The notes beneath the pieces were generated by a model, which was not told the origin of the DNA, searched no databases, and was given only the letters and a program-made list of their open reading frames with translations. A stretch of 64,000 bases of DNA, from NCBI RefSeq assembly GCF_010365305.1, contig NZ_CP048279.1, forward strand, positions 2,790,001 to 2,854,000. Direction: 5' to 3'. Positions 25,789-37,034 of this stretch are shown piece by piece. The translations under genes were made by a program, and so were the position numbers. Each line of letters begins with the position of its first letter. The stretch's first letter is position 1. Source of the stretch: Staphylococcus sp. MI 10-1553 (GTDB lineage Bacteria > Bacillota > Bacilli > Staphylococcales > Staphylococcaceae).

Positions 25789-26103
25789 CTAAAGATTATT
25801 GCTTATTTCTGCGTTATCAGTTCTGTCGCCAAACTTCGCTGATGACGCTTTTTCTATTTCGTGGTACTGATCGATCTTCTTATTAAGCTCTTTAATGTAC
25901 ATATGCATCAAATCACCTAATTGTTCACAATGAATACGGTATTCATCGTATGCCCTCCCGTAACTATTTACTTCTTCCATTGTGTTTAACTGGGTATATG
26001 AAAAGGTGTCTGCAATAAACCAACCATGCGTGGTTTTCAAGTCCTCCAGTTTTTCTTTAATCACTTCAATTTCACAAAATAAATCATTTAATCTTAAGTT
26101 CAT
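25789..26103 (-). CDS. DUF1474 family protein
   Basis: A 104-residue helical protein. NDLFCEIEVIKEKLEDL followed by THGWF matches the DUF1474 pattern found in nearly all S. aureus pathogenicity islands. Function is not established. It sits 14 bp upstream of the primase gene in the leftward operon. Confidence 0.75.
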   Translation of the reverse strand: MNLRLNDLFCEIEVIKEKLEDLKTTHGWFIADTFSYTQLNTMEEVNSYGRAYDEYRIHCEQLGDLMHMYIKELNKKIDQYHEIEKASSAKFGDRTDNAEISNNL

Positions 26104-26108
26104 TCTTA

Positions 26109-26456
26109 TTATTCCTCCACTTCAATATTTCCTACAATGTAATCCAATGCCCATTCCAGTATTCCAATGATATGACCTTTGCGGTCTGTTGTGTGCTTGT
26201 GCTCACCTTTGTCATCTATAATGTTGTAATGGTATATGTCTTTCGTTTCGTTCATAACATCATCTAGTGTCTGCACCACTTCATTAATGATTCCGTATTC
26301 TTCACTGTCAAACTTTAAATAGGACACAATTTTGAATAGCTCTTTATGAATCATCTTGAGTGCCTGCTCATAAAAACTTGTAGTACTTTTCACAACAATA
26401 GCCTTTTCCATTACTTTGACCACTTTATATAAATGCTTTCTCTGACTCAATTCCAT
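26109..26456 (-). CDS. Island hypothetical protein
   Basis: A 115-residue acidic, probably helical protein (MELSQRKHLYKVVKVMEKA at the start). Its start has GGAGTG upstream and its stop is 5 bp from the DUF1474 start, so it belongs to the same operon. No family is recognised. Confidence 0.65.
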   Translation of the reverse strand: MELSQRKHLYKVVKVMEKAIVVKSTTSFYEQALKMIHKELFKIVSYLKFDSEEYGIINEVVQTLDDVMNETKDIYHYNIIDDKGEHKHTTDRKGHIIGILEWALDYIVGNIEVEE

Positions 26457-26469
26457 TTATATTCACTCC

Positions 26470-26616
26470 TTACTTATGTGCTACTGCTTTGTATTCCGCT
26501 TCTAATACCACGACAATGGCACTAAACATATACAATGTTCCTGCTATATGAAAATCAAATGTGGTAAATAAGAAATATGCCGATAAAAACATTAGTGCAA
26601 TACGTTTTACTCTCAT
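26470..26616 (-). CDS. 48-residue membrane protein of the island
   Basis: ATG 26616 follows AGGTGGTGAG. The product begins MRVKRIALMFLSAYFLF and has one or two hydrophobic segments, ending in EYKAVAHK. The stop lies 13 bp before the next gene of the operon, whose ribosome binding site begins right at this stop. Small membrane proteins at this place occur in other SaPIs; the function is unknown. Confidence 0.6.
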   Translation of the reverse strand: MRVKRIALMFLSAYFLFTTFDFHIAGTLYMFSAIVVVLEAEYKAVAHK

Positions 26617-26663
26617 GGTCTCACCACCTTTTAAAGCCTAAAAACATAGTACTGTTTGACTCT

Positions 26664-26678
26664 CTCACGCATGCGGGC
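26664..26678 (+). repeat. Copy 2 of the 15-bp island repeat
   Basis: CTCACGCATGCGGGC, identical to the copy at 28106. It lies between the 48-residue membrane-protein gene and the excisionase-like gene, where it could control the operon. Confidence 0.6.
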
Positions 26679-26690
26679 GCTGTTAATTTA

Positions 26691-26957
26691 CTATTGTTTC
26701 AAGCTATCCAATACCTGTTCAATGTCTCGTCTATCATAAATCCAGCTTTTACCTTTCCTAAACTTTTTGAGTCCTGCTTTCTCCCAATTGGTAATGTCCT
26801 TATGGGTACAACGGTATTCTTTCATCACTTCCGATTGATTAAGATACCGCTTTTGATTCTGTCTTGCCCTCTCTAATGCCAGCGCTTCTACAATCCTCAC
26901 AATCTCAGTTACAAGGTGCTGACTGGCTTCATTGCTTAGTAGTGAATTTTCATACAT
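26691..26957 (-). CDS. Excisionase-like / helix-turn-helix protein
   Basis: An 88-residue protein with a MerR/excisionase-type DNA-binding domain in its C-terminal half (LNQSEVMKEYRCTHKDITNW, then KFRKGKSWIYDRRDIEQVL). In PICIs a gene here often encodes Xis or a small regulator. GGAGGG precedes ATG 26957. It probably assists integrase in excision, but a regulatory role is equally possible. Confidence 0.65.
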   Translation of the reverse strand: MYENSLLSNEASQHLVTEIVRIVEALALERARQNQKRYLNQSEVMKEYRCTHKDITNWEKAGLKKFRKGKSWIYDRRDIEQVLDSLKQ

Positions 26958-26999
26958 TAATCAACCCTCCAATAAACATAGCAATTCATAGCATGGACG

Positions 27000-27200
27000 T
27001 TAAAAAAATATTTCATCAATAGTAATTGATGGAAACAAATTTTCACGAAGTAAATTTCTAAATTTTAACATTTCAGACTTATTAAAATTAACTTTTCCTT
27101 TTTCTTTCATACGAAATGCTTGTGCTGAAATTCCAAATTCTTTAGCCATTTTTTCTTGAGACATACCTAGCATTTTTCTATATCCCGCAATTTTATTCAT
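27000..27200 (-). CDS. Cro-like small regulator of the island
   Basis: A 66-residue XRE-type helix-turn-helix protein (YRKMLGMSQEKMAKEFGISA). ATG 27200 is chosen because a GGAGGTGG site precedes it. It is transcribed away from the Stl-like repressor and would be the counterpart of the SaPI Str regulator, the first gene of the replication-side operon. Confidence 0.75.
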   Translation of the reverse strand: MNKIAGYRKMLGMSQEKMAKEFGISAQAFRMKEKGKVNFNKSEMLKFRNLLRENLFPSITIDEIFF

Positions 27201-27267
27201 GTTACCACCTCCTAAAAACATAGTAAAACATAACTCGATATTATATAATTGCTTCGAGGTGATATTT
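27201..27267. promoter_or_regulatory. Divergent switch region between the two island regulators
   Basis: 67 bp that must contain both promoters and the repressor operator. ACATAGTAAAACATAA is AT-rich and a TATATAAT-like box lies at 27242-27249. In SaPIs Stl binds such a region until a helper-phage protein removes it. Confidence 0.55.
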
Positions 27268-28041
27268 TTGAATAAGCAAGATATTGGGAAAAGAATCCAT
27301 CAAATCCGTATTGATTTAGGTTTATCAATGACAGAATTTGGAAAAAATATAGATAAAAAATCTCCAGTTAAATCTGGAGTTATTTCCAATTGGGAAAATG
27401 GGAAACAATTACCTAATAAGAAAAGAATAAAAGCAATAGCCGACTTAGGCAACATAACTATAAACACACTACTGTACGGAGATAATATTACTTACGAAGA
27501 TATAAAAAAGCATATTAAGACACCTAAAATAGAAAAATTAATCCACCAACAGTTAGAAAAATTCTTCCTTAATTATTTAAATCGCTCTAAATTCAACTAT
27601 AAAAACGCTTCAAAAGTATTTGCTTTAACAGAATTATTACTAGAAGAACAAATTAGTGATTTTGATGAACTTATCAATAAATTGTATAAACTAATGTCCA
27701 ATGACAATCTAGAATTTTACCATCATGGAGTATTCGTGTTGTTAAATGAGGATTTCAATAAATTACATGTCCAATTATATTTAACTGAGTACATTTATGA
27801 TTTATTAATACAAATTTCATTAGATTCATCGATTTCATACTATAAAAATTTAATTTTACAGTTAGAAGCAATGAAAGAAATGATAAAAGAAGTTTCTTTT
27901 AAAAAAGTGGTATATAAAGATGACGAATCTGAGAAGACAATTGCTGAGTTTATTAACCGCCATGAGTACCAACAATTATTTAAAGAAATTGATAAGTTAA
28001 AAGAAAGAATAGAGACTAAAGATATCATTACCAATGAATAA
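27268..28041 (+). CDS. Stl-like master repressor of the island
   Basis: 257 residues from TTG 27268, which has GAGGTGAT 6 nt upstream; the frame is open further 5' but that part overlaps the divergent gene. The N-terminus is an XRE helix-turn-helix (IHQIRIDLGLSMTEFGKNID, then SGVISNWENG). The rest is a long helical domain, as in SaPI Stl proteins, whose C-terminal part binds the derepressing phage protein. Which phage protein is sensed cannot be told. Confidence 0.8.
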   Translation: MNKQDIGKRIHQIRIDLGLSMTEFGKNIDKKSPVKSGVISNWENGKQLPNKKRIKAIADLGNITINTLLYGDNITYEDIKKHIKTPKIEKLIHQQLEKFFLNYLNRSKFNYKNASKVFALTELLLEEQISDFDELINKLYKLMSNDNLEFYHHGVFVLLNEDFNKLHVQLYLTEYIYDLLIQISLDSSISYYKNLILQLEAMKEMIKEVSFKKVVYKDDESEKTIAEFINRHEYQQLFKEIDKLKERIETKDIITNE

Positions 28042-28105
28042 TTGTTTAACACTATTAATCATCACGCCAAGCGGTAGCCATTCCGTAACGGCGTGTCAAT
28101 CCAAT

Positions 28106-28120
28106 CTCACGCATGCGGGC
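28106..28120 (+). repeat. Copy 3 of the 15-bp island repeat
   Basis: CTCACGCATGCGGGC, 22 bp upstream of the integrase start. Together with copy 1 beside the left arm sites this places the motif near both recombination ends. Confidence 0.6.
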
Positions 28121-28141
28121 ATGATGAAAGGATTGATCTAC

Positions 28142-29278
28142 ATGATTAAGAAATACAAAAAGAAAGACGGTACGACAGCCTATATGTTTGCGGCTTACTT
28201 AGGTACCGACCCTATTACAGGTAAACAGAAGCGGACAACGAGACGGGGCTTCAAGACTGAAAGAGATGCAAAGATTGCTGAGGCAAGACTTCAAACAGAG
28301 GTGAGTCAAAACGGCTTTTTAAACAACGATATAACAACGTTTGAAGAAGTTTATAAACTGTGGCTTGAACAGTACGAAAATACTGTAAGAGAAAGCACAT
28401 ATCAGCGTGTGTTAACCCTATTTGATACTGCTATACTAGAACATTTTAAAGATATCCCAGTAAAAAAAATCACTGTGCCGTACTGTCAAAAAGTTATCAA
28501 TAAATGGAATAAGCAATATTCTGATATGAAAGCAATTCGTATATATGCGTCTAACGTATTAAATTACGCTGTCAACCTTAAAATCATCGCTGATAATCCT
28601 TTTAAATATACGAAAGCACCACGAAAGAAAGAAACGAAACAAGATGCATCTATGAAGTATTATTCAAGTGATGAATTGAAGCAGTTTTTAACTTTTGTTG
28701 AAGATGACCCTTTATATTATGCAATGTTCCGTACATTAGCATTTACGGGTTTTAGACGTGGTGAATTAATGGCGTTAACATGGAATGACATAGATTTTAA
28801 TAAGCAAACAATCACTATTAACAAAACTTATGCAAGAGGCTTGAACTATAAACTTGTTATACAAGAGCCTAAAACCAAGTCATCACTTAGAACAATTAGT
28901 ATAGACGAAAAGACAACCGCTATATTAAAAGCATGGAGAACACACCAGCGTGTTGAATCGCTTAAATACGGACATAATACATCAGATAAACACCAGCCTG
29001 TATTTACTGATGTGACTAATAATAAGCCACTATATCCCGAACACACTAATAAAGTATTAAGTGCTGTGTGTAATAGGCATCATTTCAAACGTATTAAAGT
29101 TCATGGTTTTAGACATACTCATTGTTCACTTTTATTTGAAGCGGGGTTATCTATCCAAGAAGTTCAAGACCGTTTGGGACATGGCGATATTAAAACCACT
29201 ATGGATATTTATGCTCACGTGACCGAAAAACAACGCGACCAAGTGGCTGAAAAGTTCGCAAATTATATCAATTTTTAG
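28142..29278 (+). CDS. int: Tyrosine integrase of the island
   Basis: 378 residues from ATG 28142 (AAAGGA upstream); the earlier in-frame codons look non-coding. The N-terminus has an AP2-like arm-binding domain (TGKQKRTTRRGFKTERDA), then a SAM-like core-binding domain and the catalytic domain: FTGFRRGEL (R), HGFRHTHCSLL (H, R), GHGDIKTTMDIYAHV (H, Y). It integrates the island into the 3' end of guaA and ends 93 bp from the att core, in the usual SaPI arrangement. A terminator follows. Confidence 0.9.
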   Translation: MIKKYKKKDGTTAYMFAAYLGTDPITGKQKRTTRRGFKTERDAKIAEARLQTEVSQNGFLNNDITTFEEVYKLWLEQYENTVRESTYQRVLTLFDTAILEHFKDIPVKKITVPYCQKVINKWNKQYSDMKAIRIYASNVLNYAVNLKIIADNPFKYTKAPRKKETKQDASMKYYSSDELKQFLTFVEDDPLYYAMFRTLAFTGFRRGELMALTWNDIDFNKQTITINKTYARGLNYKLVIQEPKTKSSLRTISIDEKTTAILKAWRTHQRVESLKYGHNTSDKHQPVFTDVTNNKPLYPEHTNKVLSAVCNRHHFKRIKVHGFRHTHCSLLFEAGLSIQEVQDRLGHGDIKTTMDIYAHVTEKQRDQVAEKFANYINF

Positions 29279-29283
29279 CATTA

Positions 29284-29304
29284 ACGTATTCAAAACGTAT
29301 TCAA
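29284..29304 (+). repeat. Right pair of candidate integrase arm sites
   Basis: ACGTATTCAA at 29284-29293 and 29295-29304, the same 10-mer and orientation as the left pair at 18821. The distance to the right att core is about 70 bp. Confidence 0.7.
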
Positions 29305-29317
29305 CGCAAAATAAAAA

Positions 29318-29353
29318 AGGCTAGAAACCGCATCACAACGGTATTTCTAGCCT
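29318..29353. terminator. Terminator between integrase and guaA
   Basis: GGCTAGAAA pairs with TTTCTAGCC, with CG inner pairs, preceded by an A6 run and followed by a T-containing tail. It serves the convergent int and guaA genes. Confidence 0.75.
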
Positions 29354-29370
29354 GTTATTGGTACTACATC

Positions 29371-29383
29371 ATTATTCCCACTC
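29371..29383. repeat. Right attachment core in the guaA 3' end
   Basis: ATTATTCCCACTC overlaps the guaA stop codon and last codons (VEWE-stop). It matches the left core at 18703 in 12 of 13 positions. Confidence 0.85.
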
Positions 29384-30913
29384 TACTGTACTTGGTGGCT
29401 TAGATGTGATGTCATACACGACTCTGTTCACGTGATCGACTTCATTGACGATACGTGTTGAGATTTTTTGTAAGACTTCCCAATCGATGCGGGCAAAGTC
29501 ACTTGTCATACCGTCGATAGATGTCACTGCACGGATGCCGACTGTGTAATCATACGTACGGTAGTCACCCATCACGCCGACTGAACGGATGTCTGGTAAC
29601 ACTGTGAAGTATTGCCAAATTTCGCGTTCTAAGCCTTCTTCACGAATCACTTCACGTAAGATGGCATCTGATTCACGAACGATTTCCAATTTGTCTTCTG
29701 TAATTTCACCTAAAACACGGATACCTAATCCTGGTCCTGGGAAAGGTTGTCTCCATACTAAATGTTCTGGGATACCAAGTTCGATACCTAATGCACGGAC
29801 TTCATCTTTAAATAATGTGTTGATAGGTTCAATTAATTCGAATTCCATATCTTCAGGTAAGCCGCCTACGTTATGGTGCGATTTAATAGTTTGCGCTGTT
29901 TTTGTACCTGATTCAATCACATCTGTATAAAGTGTCCCTTGTGCTAAGAAATCGACACCTTTTAATTTTGATGCTTCGTCGTCGAATACATAAACAAATT
30001 CGTTACCGATAATTTTACGTTTCTTCTCTGGATCTGAAACGCCTTCTAATTTAGACATGAAACGGTCTTTGGCGTTCACACGGATGATGTTCATGTTGAA
30101 ACCTTCCGCGAACTGTTCCATTACCATGTCGCCTTCACCTTTACGTAATAAACCGTGGTCTACAAAGATACATGTCAATTGGTCACCAATCGCTTTGTGT
30201 AATAATACGGCTACAACTGATGAATCCACACCACCGCTCATGGCACAAAGGACACGACGATCGCCGACTTTTTCACGGATTTTTTCGATTTCGATATCGA
30301 TAAAGTTTTCCATTGTCCATTCGCCTGTACATTCACAAACGCGGCGCACGAAGTTACGTAAAATGTCATTCCCATACTCTGTGTGACGGACTTCTGGGTG
30401 GAATTGTACGCCATAGATACGGCGTTTTTTATCTTCAATTGCAGCGTATTGTGTGCTTGGGCTGTCTGCAATGACTTCGAAGCCTTCTGGAATTTCGATG
30501 ACTTTATCTGAGTGGCTCATCCAAACCGTTTGCTCTTCTGGTAAGCCGAAAAATAGTTCGTCTGACTTGGCGTTGATGATTGCTTTACCGTATTCACGTT
30601 GGTTCGCACGTTCCACTCTACCGCCTAATATTTTAGTTGTCAGTTGCATACCATAACAAATGCCTAATACCGGTACGCCTAAGTTGTAAATCTCAGGGTC
30701 AATCGTAAACGCATCATCTGCATATACTGAGTTTGGACCACCTGATAAAATGATACCTTTTGGGTTCATCTTTTTAATTTCTTCAATTGAAATCTCATGG
30801 TCATGTAATTCGCTGTATACGCCCATTTCACGAATACGACGTGTAATTAATTGGTTGTATTGACTACCAAAATCGAGGACAAGAATCAGCTCTTGTTCTT
30901 TTGCCATTTCCAT
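29372..30913 (-). CDS. guaA: GMP synthase (glutamine-hydrolysing)
   Basis: 513 residues, full length. The class I glutamine amidotransferase domain (about 1-200) has the nucleophile GICYGMQ and the HPE dyad. The ATP pyrophosphatase domain has SGGVDSS and the C-terminal dimerisation domain ends KPPSTVEWE. It converts XMP to GMP. It is the last gene of the xpt-pbuX-guaB-guaA unit. Its 3' end is the SaPI attachment site, and the gene remains intact despite the insertion. Confidence 0.97.
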   Translation of the reverse strand: MEMAKEQELILVLDFGSQYNQLITRRIREMGVYSELHDHEISIEEIKKMNPKGIILSGGPNSVYADDAFTIDPEIYNLGVPVLGICYGMQLTTKILGGRVERANQREYGKAIINAKSDELFFGLPEEQTVWMSHSDKVIEIPEGFEVIADSPSTQYAAIEDKKRRIYGVQFHPEVRHTEYGNDILRNFVRRVCECTGEWTMENFIDIEIEKIREKVGDRRVLCAMSGGVDSSVVAVLLHKAIGDQLTCIFVDHGLLRKGEGDMVMEQFAEGFNMNIIRVNAKDRFMSKLEGVSDPEKKRKIIGNEFVYVFDDEASKLKGVDFLAQGTLYTDVIESGTKTAQTIKSHHNVGGLPEDMEFELIEPINTLFKDEVRALGIELGIPEHLVWRQPFPGPGLGIRVLGEITEDKLEIVRESDAILREVIREEGLEREIWQYFTVLPDIRSVGVMGDYRTYDYTVGIRAVTSIDGMTSDFARIDWEVLQKISTRIVNEVDHVNRVVYDITSKPPSTVEWE

Positions 30914-30935
30914 ACTCTGTGTACTCCTTTATCAA

Positions 30936-33704
<2,769 letters not shown>

Positions 33705-33708
<4 letters not shown>

Positions 33709-34289
33709 GATTCTGTATCTCCTACTAATGTCACTTTGTTGCCTGTTAATGAAGCGACTTGGCATAATGATGACACCGTTAAGCCTGCCTCTTCTATACG
33801 TGAGCGACCTTGTTGAAAACTTTTCTCTACTAAAATACCTACACCGACAGTTGTTGCGCCAGCTTGTTCAACTAAGCGATGTAATCCTAATACTGCTTCA
33901 CCATTTGCTAAAAAGTCATCAATAATTAATACTTTGTCATCAGCAGACAAAAACTCTTCCGAAACGATGACTGTGTTCGTTTTGTTTTTAGTAAACGAGT
34001 GCACATCTGTTTGGTAATAACCAGCATTTAACGTGCTCGGTTTCGCTTTTTTAGCAAATAGACAAGGTACATCAAAACGATAAGCCGCCATGATTGCGGG
34101 TGCAATACCCGATGCCTCAATAGTCAGGATTTTTGTTACACCTTGATCCACAAATTGTTCGTAAAAGGTTTGACCAATATCATACATTAAAGCTGCATCA
34201 ATCTGGTGGTTTAAAAATCCGTCAACTTTAAGAATCTTTTCATCAATCACGACGCCATCTTCAATGACCTTTCTTCTCAATGCGTCCAC
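33705..34289 (-). CDS. xpt: Xanthine phosphoribosyltransferase
   Basis: 194 residues. GTG 34289 has AGGAGG 7 nt upstream. The PRPP-binding motif KVLIIDDFLANGEAVLGL is typical of type I phosphoribosyltransferases of the Xpt/PurR group. It makes XMP from xanthine. It is the first gene of the operon and follows a guanine riboswitch and terminator. Confidence 0.95.
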
Positions 34290-34314
34290 TCCAATTCCTC
34301 CTCGAAAAAGATAT

Positions 34315-34350
34315 CAAAAAAACCCAAAACTAAAGAATAGCGTTTTAGGT
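34315..34350 (-). terminator. Riboswitch-controlled terminator before xpt
   Basis: On the minus strand CCTAAAAC pairs with GTTTTGGG (one G-T pair) and a run of seven T follows. It lies between the guanine aptamer and the xpt start, so guanine binding should favour this hairpin and stop transcription. Confidence 0.8.
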
Positions 34351-34487
34351 ATACGAGTAAGAGTCATACAATTGTAAAGTGGCACTATGTCACATCTAAA
34401 GACCTATCGTAGTGATGCGCGGAGAATATAGATACCGTACATATACAGGCATTGATACAGCGCGTTACATATTACATAGATGTCCCA

Positions 34488-34561
34488 TTACTCATAGTCA
34501 TGTCGTTTAAGGCAACATGGTAGAAACTTCTAAAGCCATATTCTTCAGATTATATGAGCGT
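34488..34561 (-). promoter_or_regulatory. Guanine (purine) riboswitch aptamer
   Basis: On the minus strand the conserved pieces appear in order: CTCATATAATC, GAATATGGC, GTTTCTACC, then GACTATGAG closing P1. The C in GACTATG marks the guanine/hypoxanthine type. The segment between it and xpt (34290-34487) holds the terminator and no gene. Confidence 0.93.
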
Positions 34562-34692
34562 GATAAATTATTACATGATGATAGCAAATTTAAGGTACTT
34601 ACGCAATACTATCGTACTAAATCAAGTGTTTTCAGAAATTTATGTAAATTCTTGCTTATTCGCTTTGTAAAGGCCATAATAATAATGTAATC

Positions 34693-34718
34693 GTTTAACA
34701 CGTTGAGAATACGGGTAG
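34693..34718 (+). promoter_or_regulatory. Sigma-B type promoter
   Basis: GTTTAA (34693) and GGGTAG (34713) are separated by 14 bp, matching the sigma-B consensus in all but the last base. The start codon of the stress protein is 34 bp downstream. Confidence 0.75.
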
Positions 34719-34751
34719 ATAAATAGAAAACTTGAGCGGGAGGTTCATAGC

Positions 34752-35174
34752 ATGACACTTTATAAAATCTCAAAATGCGAAGTGAAACGAACTGAAGATG
34801 AAGCAGTTCAATATGTAGATCAATTGTTAAAAGAGGGCGTTAAGGAAAATCAAATCGTCGTATTAAGCAAAGATAAACTTAACACAGATCGCTTTCATGA
34901 TTCTCAAATTCAACATAAAACAACAACTGGTACGATTAGTGAGAAATTCATGCACTTTTTCATTGGCGAGGATGGCGAAGAAGCTGCGTTAACAAAATTT
35001 GGTTTCTCTAACGAACAAAAAGAAGATCTTAAACAAGACATTTTAAATAACAAAATTGTGGTTATGGTTCAAGAACTGAAATATGGTCAAGATGAATATG
35101 AAAAACATAATGCTGCGAACCAAAAACTGCAAGATAAACATGCACCATCTGAACATTACGGCGATATTGAGTAA
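34752..35174 (+). CDS. General stress protein (YflT/GsiB-like, GS17M domain)
   Basis: A 140-residue soluble protein. The N-terminal domain (ISKCEVKRTEDEAVQYVDQL) is the heat-induced stress protein YflT fold, and the C-terminus is a charged helix. GGAGG precedes ATG 34752. A sigma-B promoter upstream fits its expected membership in the general stress regulon. The molecular function is unknown. Confidence 0.75.
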   Translation: MTLYKISKCEVKRTEDEAVQYVDQLLKEGVKENQIVVLSKDKLNTDRFHDSQIQHKTTTGTISEKFMHFFIGEDGEEAALTKFGFSNEQKEDLKQDILNNKIVVMVQELKYGQDEYEKHNAANQKLQDKHAPSEHYGDIE

Positions 35175-35202
35175 TCATTCATGTGTATCTATAGTCCTTA
35201 CT

Positions 35203-35272
35203 ACTTCACCCAAGATTTAATTTAACTTTCGTACACGTCATTGTATTGAAAGGATTAGGTCTTGGGTGAAGT
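35203..35272. terminator. Long-loop hairpin after the stress gene
   Basis: ACTTCACCCAAGA pairs with TCTTGGGTGAAGT over 13 bp around a loop of about 44 nt. Two convergent use is possible, though both neighbours run rightward. Confidence 0.5.
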
Positions 35273-35371
35273 ATTTATTTCTATAGATTGTGCTTCGTAT
35301 CTCCCCCATTAATTGTGCTATTTCTCGCTCTATATATGCTATACTATAGCCATTAAGAGAGGTGAAGTGAC

Positions 35372-36046
35372 ATGCATTTTGTACATATTCAATCAACCCA
35401 AGATCCATGGTATGTCCCAGCATTAGAATTTTATATGGATAAACTAGACCCCCTCGTAACAGAAGACGAGTCTGTATTTGAACAATCCTTAAAAACCGAA
35501 AAAACACAATATGATTTCGTATTTCTCGTAGGTATAGAAAACGATGAGGTCGTAAGTTTTGCGACAGCGCATTACGAAGCAACGACGAATGTGGGTTTTT
35601 TAGTCTATCTCTTGAGTCAGCCCGGTGACAATTGTGAGCAGTACCTTAAAGCGATACTTGAACAAATCGAAAAAGATGTGAATCAAATTTCTAATCAACT
35701 CCATGGCCGAGATGTGAATTTCTTCATGTTCGAGTCGACATTTGAATCACCCAACGTGGACACTGAAACGGCTGATAAAATTGCATTCCGTCGTCGCTTT
35801 TTATTGCAACAAGGTTATGAAAAACAAAACGATATTGCTTATTTACAACCTTCATTAGATCGCAATGGCAAACCAGTACCTATGGCGTTGTATATTAAAG
35901 CGAATATTCCTCTAACGAAAGATATTTACGGTACGAGTATTAAATCTGCCTATATTATTAAATATGTTTTTGCGAACCGTATTCCAAGACATGTGATTTA
36001 TCCATTACTCGTTAAAATGGATTTGCGCAAAGAACCTTATGCCTAA
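35372..36046 (+). CDS. Putative GNAT-like acetyltransferase, conserved in staphylococci
   Basis: A 224-residue soluble protein with a predicted alpha/beta fold. FRRRFLLQQGYEKQNDIAYL, followed by a PMALYIK strand, resembles the end of GNAT domains, but the acetyl-CoA loop is not obvious, so the family is tentative. GAGAGGTG precedes ATG 35372. It stands between the stress gene and the DUF536 gene in the same order as in S. aureus, as far as I recall. Confidence 0.55.
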   Translation: MHFVHIQSTQDPWYVPALEFYMDKLDPLVTEDESVFEQSLKTEKTQYDFVFLVGIENDEVVSFATAHYEATTNVGFLVYLLSQPGDNCEQYLKAILEQIEKDVNQISNQLHGRDVNFFMFESTFESPNVDTETADKIAFRRRFLLQQGYEKQNDIAYLQPSLDRNGKPVPMALYIKANIPLTKDIYGTSIKSAYIIKYVFANRIPRHVIYPLLVKMDLRKEPYA

Positions 36047-36159
36047 ACCCTTGAAATCAACCGTTAAAGCCGTTACAATGGTAAAGAGGTAAGACTGACG
36101 GGTCACTGAACGCACACTACCGACAGTCTAAAAACATGAGGGAAAGGACCTAATGGCAT

Positions 36160-36759
36160 ATGCTAACAAAAGAATTTGCTCAACGATCTGAGCTTAGTGA
36201 AAAACAAGTCCGTAAAATCGTCCAACATCTTGAAGAACGCGGCTATCATTTAAACAAGACTGAATATCGTGGACGTGAAGCGACAGACTTTAAAGAAGAA
36301 GATATCGAACTCTTCCAAGAAATTGCTGAACGTGTCGCACAAACGAATAGTTACGATCTTGCTTTCGAAGCGCTCGAAAAAGAAAAAGACTTTTTACAGG
36401 TCATCGTTAAAGAAAACGATCAACAATTACCTGCTGACCAACAAGTGCCACAATTGATTCAAGAGTTGCGCCACGAAATCAATCAAATGCGTGAAGAACG
36501 TCAAATGTTAGGTCAAATGGTCTCACAAGTGCATCAACAACAAGAAGAACTTAAAGCATTACATCAACAGTTACATACACAGTTGGAAACGAGCAACAAG
36601 TCGCTTGAAGCTTTGACTACTGCACAACAGCAACAAACTGAGCAACTGTCAAAAACGCAAGAAACGATTGAAACCCAAACGAAAGAGCATCAAGAGCTTG
36701 CGGAAACGATTCACCGCAATGAGAAAAAAGGGTTCTTCCAACGTTTATTTGGTGGCTAA
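36160..36759 (+). CDS. DUF536-type helix-turn-helix/coiled-coil protein
   Basis: A 199-residue protein. Residues about 1-45 form a helix-turn-helix (LTKEFAQRSELSEKQVRKIV), then a long Gln/Glu coiled coil (about 90-185), then a basic, aromatic tail (EKKGFFQRLFGG). Such proteins occur on staphylococcal plasmids and chromosomes and may bind DNA and the membrane or a partner. Its cellular role is not known. Confidence 0.65.
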   Translation: MLTKEFAQRSELSEKQVRKIVQHLEERGYHLNKTEYRGREATDFKEEDIELFQEIAERVAQTNSYDLAFEALEKEKDFLQVIVKENDQQLPADQQVPQLIQELRHEINQMREERQMLGQMVSQVHQQQEELKALHQQLHTQLETSNKSLEALTTAQQQQTEQLSKTQETIETQTKEHQELAETIHRNEKKGFFQRLFGG

Positions 36760-36849
36760 GCAACATTGATGATAGGCTAAGAATTGTAAAAGTTTCGATT
36801 TAACGTCCGTTTAAGTAATACTAATGAATGATCAACAAAAAAACATAAG

Positions 36850-36936
36850 CTAGGGGTGCTCGAGGTGAGCTGAGAAAGATGGTATCTTAACTCTTTGAAC
36901 CTGACGTGGTTAGAACCAACGAAGGGAAGCGCAATA
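36850..36936 (+). promoter_or_regulatory. TPP riboswitch (THI element)
   Basis: The conserved blocks are present in order: AGGGGTGCTC, GCTGAGA, CTTTGAACCTGA, GGTTAGAACC and GAAGGGAAGC. It controls the following thiO gene through the terminator at 37000. Confidence 0.95.
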
Positions 36937-36999
36937 TGACGACGAAATAGTCTCAAGATGAATGGTGAGTAGTCACATTATTTCAATCATATACGCTTT

Positions 37000-37034
37000 C
37001 CTCTTGCATCCTTTTATGCAGGAGGTCTTTTTTT
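37000..37034 (+). terminator. TPP-controlled terminator that contains the thiO ribosome binding site
   Basis: CCTCTTGCAT (37000-37009) pairs with ATGCAGGAGG (37016-37025) and T-rich sequence follows up to the ATG at 37035. The right arm is the AGGAGG site itself, so the same hairpin can stop transcription and hide the ribosome binding site. Confidence 0.85.

Larger units (their letters stand above)
18703..29383. mobile_element. SaPI-like phage-inducible chromosomal island at guaA
   Basis: A 10.7-kb island between near-identical att cores. The gene order is typical of a PICI: integrase at the guaA end, a divergent repressor/regulator pair, excisionase-like and small proteins, DUF1474, primase, DUF927 helicase, replication origin and terminal cargo. 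Paired 10-bp repeats near both ends are probable integrase arm sites. No terminase small subunit, Cpm or Ppi homologue is recognised. The helicase gene carries a stop, so autonomous replication is doubtful. Cargo: an Abi_2 family gene and a palindrome-rich non-coding region. Confidence 0.9.

Noticed and set aside
34380..34480. Second riboswitch or T-box upstream of xpt
   Set aside because: Weak stems only; none of the conserved T-box or other aptamer blocks is present.
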